The position numbers and the translations under genes were made by a program. A stretch of DNA of 17,312 nucleotides from Candidatus Peribacteria bacterium. Lineage in GTDB: Bacteria; Patescibacteria; JAEDAM01; Absconditabacterales; Absconditicoccaceae. Below, one piece after another: positions 14,529-17,312 of the stretch (positions are counted from its first letter, which is position 1; each line of letters begins with the position of its first letter). The stretch spans positions 1-17,312 of the forward strand of contig JAITQZ010000011.1 of NCBI GenBank assembly GCA_031288635.1, read 5' to 3'. Under the pieces are notes generated by a model. It did no database searches, had not been told where the DNA came from, and worked only from the letters and a program-made list of their open reading frames with translations.

Positions 14529-16229
14529 ATGAAAACGAAAATGAAAACGAAAAAAATTATGGTCGCCTTCGTGGCGATGGTGTGCCTCGCTCATACGAGC
14601 TGGGGACAGAATCAGAACCCTCCAATAATAGCGGATGGGGATTATATAGTAGTTTCTGGAACGGCGGTAGAAAGAGTGTCTGTAAAAATTGTGGCAGAAA
14701 TGGCGAATCCTGCAAATGTTCGTATAGGATTTGTGGGATTTAGTAGTAATTATTGGGCTCCCCCAATAGGACATCCAGAGCAAGGGAGTACGTCTAGTCT
14801 GATATCTACTTTGTTAGTGGGCAAATATGGTAATGGAGGAGTCTCAAATGGACAAGGTGGGTTTGCTTTTATCAACTACATCTCCTGGCCAGAAATCTGG
14901 AAAAATGGGACTAAAATGGGAAAAATAACCCACGGAGGCACGCAGTTTAGCCACGAAAGTGGCATTACTCCAGCAATGTTCCCCGTGGAACAATCAGGAG
15001 GATATGTGAAGTTGAAACCCAATGCGGGGGACCAATTGGAACTAAGAACAAGTGTATATTTTACAAACAATGGGAACAATCAAGGCGTTAATAGATTTTG
15101 GAGTGGTATTGTCTCTTCTGGTTGGGCTCCTGGTCCTTTCGGGAGTAATAAAACTAACTATACTTTGCCAATACAGAATGGAGAATATACCTATGCAAGT
15201 AGAGCATATTCTACGGATATAGAATATAATCCTTTCTATGTAGAATATGCTTCTAGTTCAATCCCTGTTTCTGGAGTCTCTCTGGATAAAAAAACTCTCA
15301 CAGCTACGCTTGGGGATGCTCCGATTACTTTAACTGCTACAGTGCAGCCAGGAAATGCTACCAATCAAACCATTTTCTGGACGAGTAGAAACAGCAATGT
15401 TGCTACGGTCTCGAATGGCGTGGTCAGTTTTGTAGGCATAGGGAATGCCATCATTGAGGTAGAAACTCAGGATGGGAACTTCACGGATGAATGTAGTATC
15501 AACGTGCAGGCTCCGCAGCCAACTCAGTACACCATCGCCATTATGGCAAGTCCAACCAATGGCGGAACGGTTAGTGGCGGCGGGACATTCGATGCAGGGA
15601 CTACGCAAAGCGTAGTAGCAACCCCTGCAAATGGCTGGGAGTTTGTAAATTGGACGGAAAATAGAAGTCCGATTTCTACCAGTGCTTCTTACTCGTTCAC
15701 CTTGACAGGAAATAGAAGCTTGGTAGCACAGTTCAAAGAAATCCCTCCTGCGAAATATCAGGTGAGTTTCTCAGGGAATGTCCCAAATGCAGCGATTACT
15801 TTAGGTAATCGCACACAGGCAGCGGGGCAGTACCTCTTTGAAGATGTAGCTCCAGGGCAATATACGTATACGATTGCCTGTGAAGGGTATCAGACTCTTT
15901 CTGGAACGGTCGAAGTAGTGAATGAACAAGTAATTATTTCTTTCACTCTGGTAGAAATACCGCCGGAAGTGAAATCAAAGGTTCCCATCTTTGAGGGATT
16001 ACTTAGAGAGTATCCAGTAGAAAGTGATCCAGTAGCATTGAAAATTGTTGGTGAAGGAATGGAGGGACTCACCTTTACCTATACCGTTTATACGGTAAAT
16101 AGTAAAGGGGAGTTGGTAAATCCAACTTCTACGACAACATTTAATCCATCGGTAGCAGGTGAATTCCTTATCGAAGCAAATGCCGATAATGGGTCGCTGA
16201 AAGTATGGACAATAACAAAAGTAAATTAA
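14529..16229 (+). CDS. Secreted multi-domain surface protein (Big2, InlB-like, PEGA-like)
   Basis: 566 aa, with a signal peptide over residues 1-26 (KKIMVAFVAMVCLAHTSWG then Gln). Residues 30-245 are an unrecognised Gly/Asn/Ser-rich beta-type domain. Residues about 246-327 are a Big2 immunoglobulin-like domain (VSGVSLDKKTLTATLGD, then WTSRNSNVATVSNGVVSFVGIG). Residues 334-405 are a divergent InlB-type repeat (ASPTNGGTVSGGGTFDAG, GWEFVNWTEN, SLVAQFKE). Residues 409-475 resemble a PEGA domain (DVAPGQYTYTIACEGYQ). The last 90 residues are another beta domain. Such proteins act at the cell surface in adhesion or as shells. Unlike its neighbours it has no in-frame TGA in 566 codons despite many glycines, and its architecture resembles Bacteroidota proteins. 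It lies 21 bases before the lipoprotein gene, with which it probably forms an operon. Confidence 0.82.
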   Translation: MKTKMKTKKIMVAFVAMVCLAHTSWGQNQNPPIIADGDYIVVSGTAVERVSVKIVAEMANPANVRIGFVGFSSNYWAPPIGHPEQGSTSSLISTLLVGKYGNGGVSNGQGGFAFINYISWPEIWKNGTKMGKITHGGTQFSHESGITPAMFPVEQSGGYVKLKPNAGDQLELRTSVYFTNNGNNQGVNRFWSGIVSSGWAPGPFGSNKTNYTLPIQNGEYTYASRAYSTDIEYNPFYVEYASSSIPVSGVSLDKKTLTATLGDAPITLTATVQPGNATNQTIFWTSRNSNVATVSNGVVSFVGIGNAIIEVETQDGNFTDECSINVQAPQPTQYTIAIMASPTNGGTVSGGGTFDAGTTQSVVATPANGWEFVNWTENRSPISTSASYSFTLTGNRSLVAQFKEIPPAKYQVSFSGNVPNAAITLGNRTQAAGQYLFEDVAPGQYTYTIACEGYQTLSGTVEVVNEQVIISFTLVEIPPEVKSKVPIFEGLLREYPVESDPVALKIVGEGMEGLTFTYTVYTVNSKGELVNPTSTTTFNPSVAGEFLIEANADNGSLKVWTITKVN

Positions 16230-16250
16230 TACAAAATAAGGAAAAGAAAA

Positions 16251-16901
16251 ATGAAAACGATCAAAATTGTTGTAAGTCTGGCAGGCTTACTGGTCTTATT
16301 AGCAGGATGTCATAAAGAGGAACTTGAGCCGCAATCCCCAAATCTTTCTCAGACTTCTTTAACGATACTGGAAGGAGAAACCAGTTCAGAAATTGTTATT
16401 TCTGGCGGAGTGGCTCCCTATAGTCTCCAATCACTTGGAGACAATGTGAAAGTAAACAGTGTATCTAATACAAAGTTTACGATTACTGGCTTATCAGCTG
16501 GTAATACAACGGTTGCCATCCGGGGAACGGATGGCGGAGAATCTCAATTGAAAGTGTCTGTTTCTGCAGACCCAAATAAAGCGTTCAAAGCAAACGCTAC
16601 GATTCGGGTCGAAGTAAACGGGATAACCTATACGGAAGTCGATGGTATCTTTGTGGTAGATAAAGGGGGAAAACTCTTGGAGTCTTCCCAAGTGAAAATC
16701 GGCTTTAGTACGAGGGATGGAAGTACGTTTTGGTACATAGGATGGGATGAAGATTATCAAAATCCCAAACTATATACTCCAAATACTCCAACAAAAAGTA
16801 TAGACCTGTCTAGCTTGCAAGAGGTGCAAGCAAAAGACGGGAAAAAATGGATAATAGGAAGAAATAACTCCTGGGAATTTAGAATCTGTACTAGATTCTA
16901 A
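16251..16901 (+). CDS. Secreted lipoprotein with Big2-like domain
   Basis: 216 aa from ATG 16251 to TAA 16899-16901. Residues 1-20 form a lipoprotein signal ending in the lipobox LLAGC with Cys20 as lipid anchor. Residues about 30-107 are Big2-like (LSQTSLTILEGETSSEIVISGG, then FTITGLSAGNTTVAIRGTDG). Residues 110-216 are an unrecognised beta-rich domain with many aromatic residues (FWYIGWDEDYQNPKLYTP, KWIIGRNNSWEFRICTRF). There is no in-frame TGA. It follows the secreted surface protein by 21 bases and precedes a strong terminator, so the two probably make a pair of surface-exposed proteins of shared, likely foreign origin. Substrate and partner are unknown. Confidence 0.8.
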   Translation: MKTIKIVVSLAGLLVLLAGCHKEELEPQSPNLSQTSLTILEGETSSEIVISGGVAPYSLQSLGDNVKVNSVSNTKFTITGLSAGNTTVAIRGTDGGESQLKVSVSADPNKAFKANATIRVEVNGITYTEVDGIFVVDKGGKLLESSQVKIGFSTRDGSTFWYIGWDEDYQNPKLYTPNTPTKSIDLSSLQEVQAKDGKKWIIGRNNSWEFRICTRF

Positions 16902-16921
16902 TTAGGGAGGTATAAAAAAAG

Positions 16922-16957
16922 AAAAATTCGTGGTGTTTCATTCCACGAATTTTTTTT
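16922..16957 (+). terminator. Strong intrinsic terminator of the exported-protein operon
   Basis: A perfect 12-bp stem, AAAAATTCGTGG (16922-16933) with CCACGAATTTTT (16943-16954), has a 9-base loop and is followed by more T to 16957, 20 bases after the lipoprotein stop. Confidence 0.92.
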
Positions 16958-16994
16958 GTTGCCGTAAACTATCATTCAGAGCGGATTTTTTGGT

Positions 16995-17139
16995 TGACAA
17001 ACCCCTCCCCGCAGTACTGCGGGGTACTCCCCTTAACAGGGAAGACCGCAACAAATGGGTGTAACGTGATAAAATACAAGTAGCGGTTCCCCCTGACAAG
17101 GGGGAGGGAGCCCCGCAAGGGGCGGAAGGGGGTTTGCCA
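16995..17139. repeat. G+C-rich palindromic element of about 145 bp
   Basis: This stretch holds nested palindromes: CCCCGCAGTACTGCGGGG (17007-17024, perfect), CCCCC/GGGGG around TGACAA (17089-17104) and GCCCC/GGGGC around GCAA (17110-17123). Its ends are roughly complementary (GACAAACCCC near 16996 with GGGGGTTTGCC near 17129), so the whole block can fold on itself. It is far richer in G+C than the flanks and encodes nothing convincing. It looks like a REP/MITE-type intergenic repeat; smaller relatives may be the hairpins at 287-306 and 9883-9900. Confidence 0.6.
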
Positions 17140-17179
17140 GCACCACACCCAAAAAACGGAAGAGGAGCAAAAAATCATT

Positions 17180-17312
17180 TTAGTTGGTCGGAAGATATAC
17201 TATTCACGGAGTACAGTTGATATACTCAAATCCTTTTGGGTATCGCGTTCCATCTTGTTGACAAGTAATTTTCTGTTTGTTCGCAGCACTCTCACAGCTA
17301 TTTGAAGCATAC
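17180..17312 (-). CDS. 3' end of a Cys-containing gene of unknown function (partial)
   Basis: Read leftwards from 17311, 43 codons stay open to TAA 17180-17182 with one UGA-Gly near the end (INCTPGIVYLPTN). Three Cys are spaced through SCESAANKQKITCQQDG and YINCTPG, which suggests a disulfide-rich exported or surface domain. The use of UGA as Gly shows it belongs to the host, unlike the two genes before it. The start lies outside the window and the family is not recognised. Confidence 0.55.

Noticed and set aside
1..17312. tRNA, rRNA or transposase genes
   Set aside because: No T-loop/acceptor pattern, rRNA-like stretch or transposase motif was recognised on either strand.

Overview
This window reads correctly only if UGA is translated as glycine (NCBI translation table 25). 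Under the standard code alaS, dinD, a virB4-type ATPase gene, a radical SAM gene and a methyltransferase gene are each broken by several TGAs. With UGA=Gly each becomes one full-length frame, and the TGAs fall on family glycines, for example Thr-Gly-Gly-Glu-Pro in the radical SAM protein and Gly-Ala-Gly-Tyr-Val-Leu in AlaRS. This code, the A+T-rich DNA and the gene content point to a candidate-phylum bacterium of the Absconditabacteria (SR1)/Gracilibacteria group. The exact lineage is inference.

Left part, 1-2830, + strand: an intergenic stretch with hairpins, then an alanyl-tRNA synthetase gene that stops inside the editing domain and abuts a C39-like cysteine peptidase gene. Next, mostly on the - strand (9966-2827), come two promoter-led blocks of a type IV secretion-like system. 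The first encodes a VirB4/TraC-type ATPase followed by an unknown 370-aa protein. The second encodes a small membrane protein and a protein with three VirB2/pilin-like modules, followed by a two-CDGSH iron-sulfur protein and a 154-aa unknown. A + strand dinD gene sits between the blocks, with its stop touching the end of the 370-aa gene.

Right-centre, 10081-14356, + strand: the most interesting part, a compact RiPP-like locus. It has a 45-aa precursor carrying seven Cys-Asp pairs behind the only strong Shine-Dalgarno in the window. A hairpin follows, then a radical SAM/SPASM maturase with a PqqD-like C-terminus, an HExxH metallopeptidase, and a protein joining a degenerate, SPASM-like N-terminal half to a SAM methyltransferase. 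A 61-bp copy of the peptidase gene's 3' end lies in front of the locus (59 of 61 identical), so the cassette is flanked by direct repeats and may have been duplicated or recombined.

Right end, 14398-17312: a promoter and two adjacent genes for exported proteins (Big2/InlB-repeat/PEGA-like protein; Big2-like lipoprotein). They contain no in-frame TGA in about 780 codons and resemble Bacteroidota surface proteins, so they are probably recent imports. A strong terminator, a G+C-rich palindromic element and the 3' end of a - strand gene (with one UGA-Gly) close the window.

A recurring promoter form, TTGCA(T/A) - exactly 16 bases - TATACT or close, is visible in front of alaS, dinD, both secretion blocks and the 154-aa gene. 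No tRNA, rRNA, CRISPR array or transposase gene was seen.
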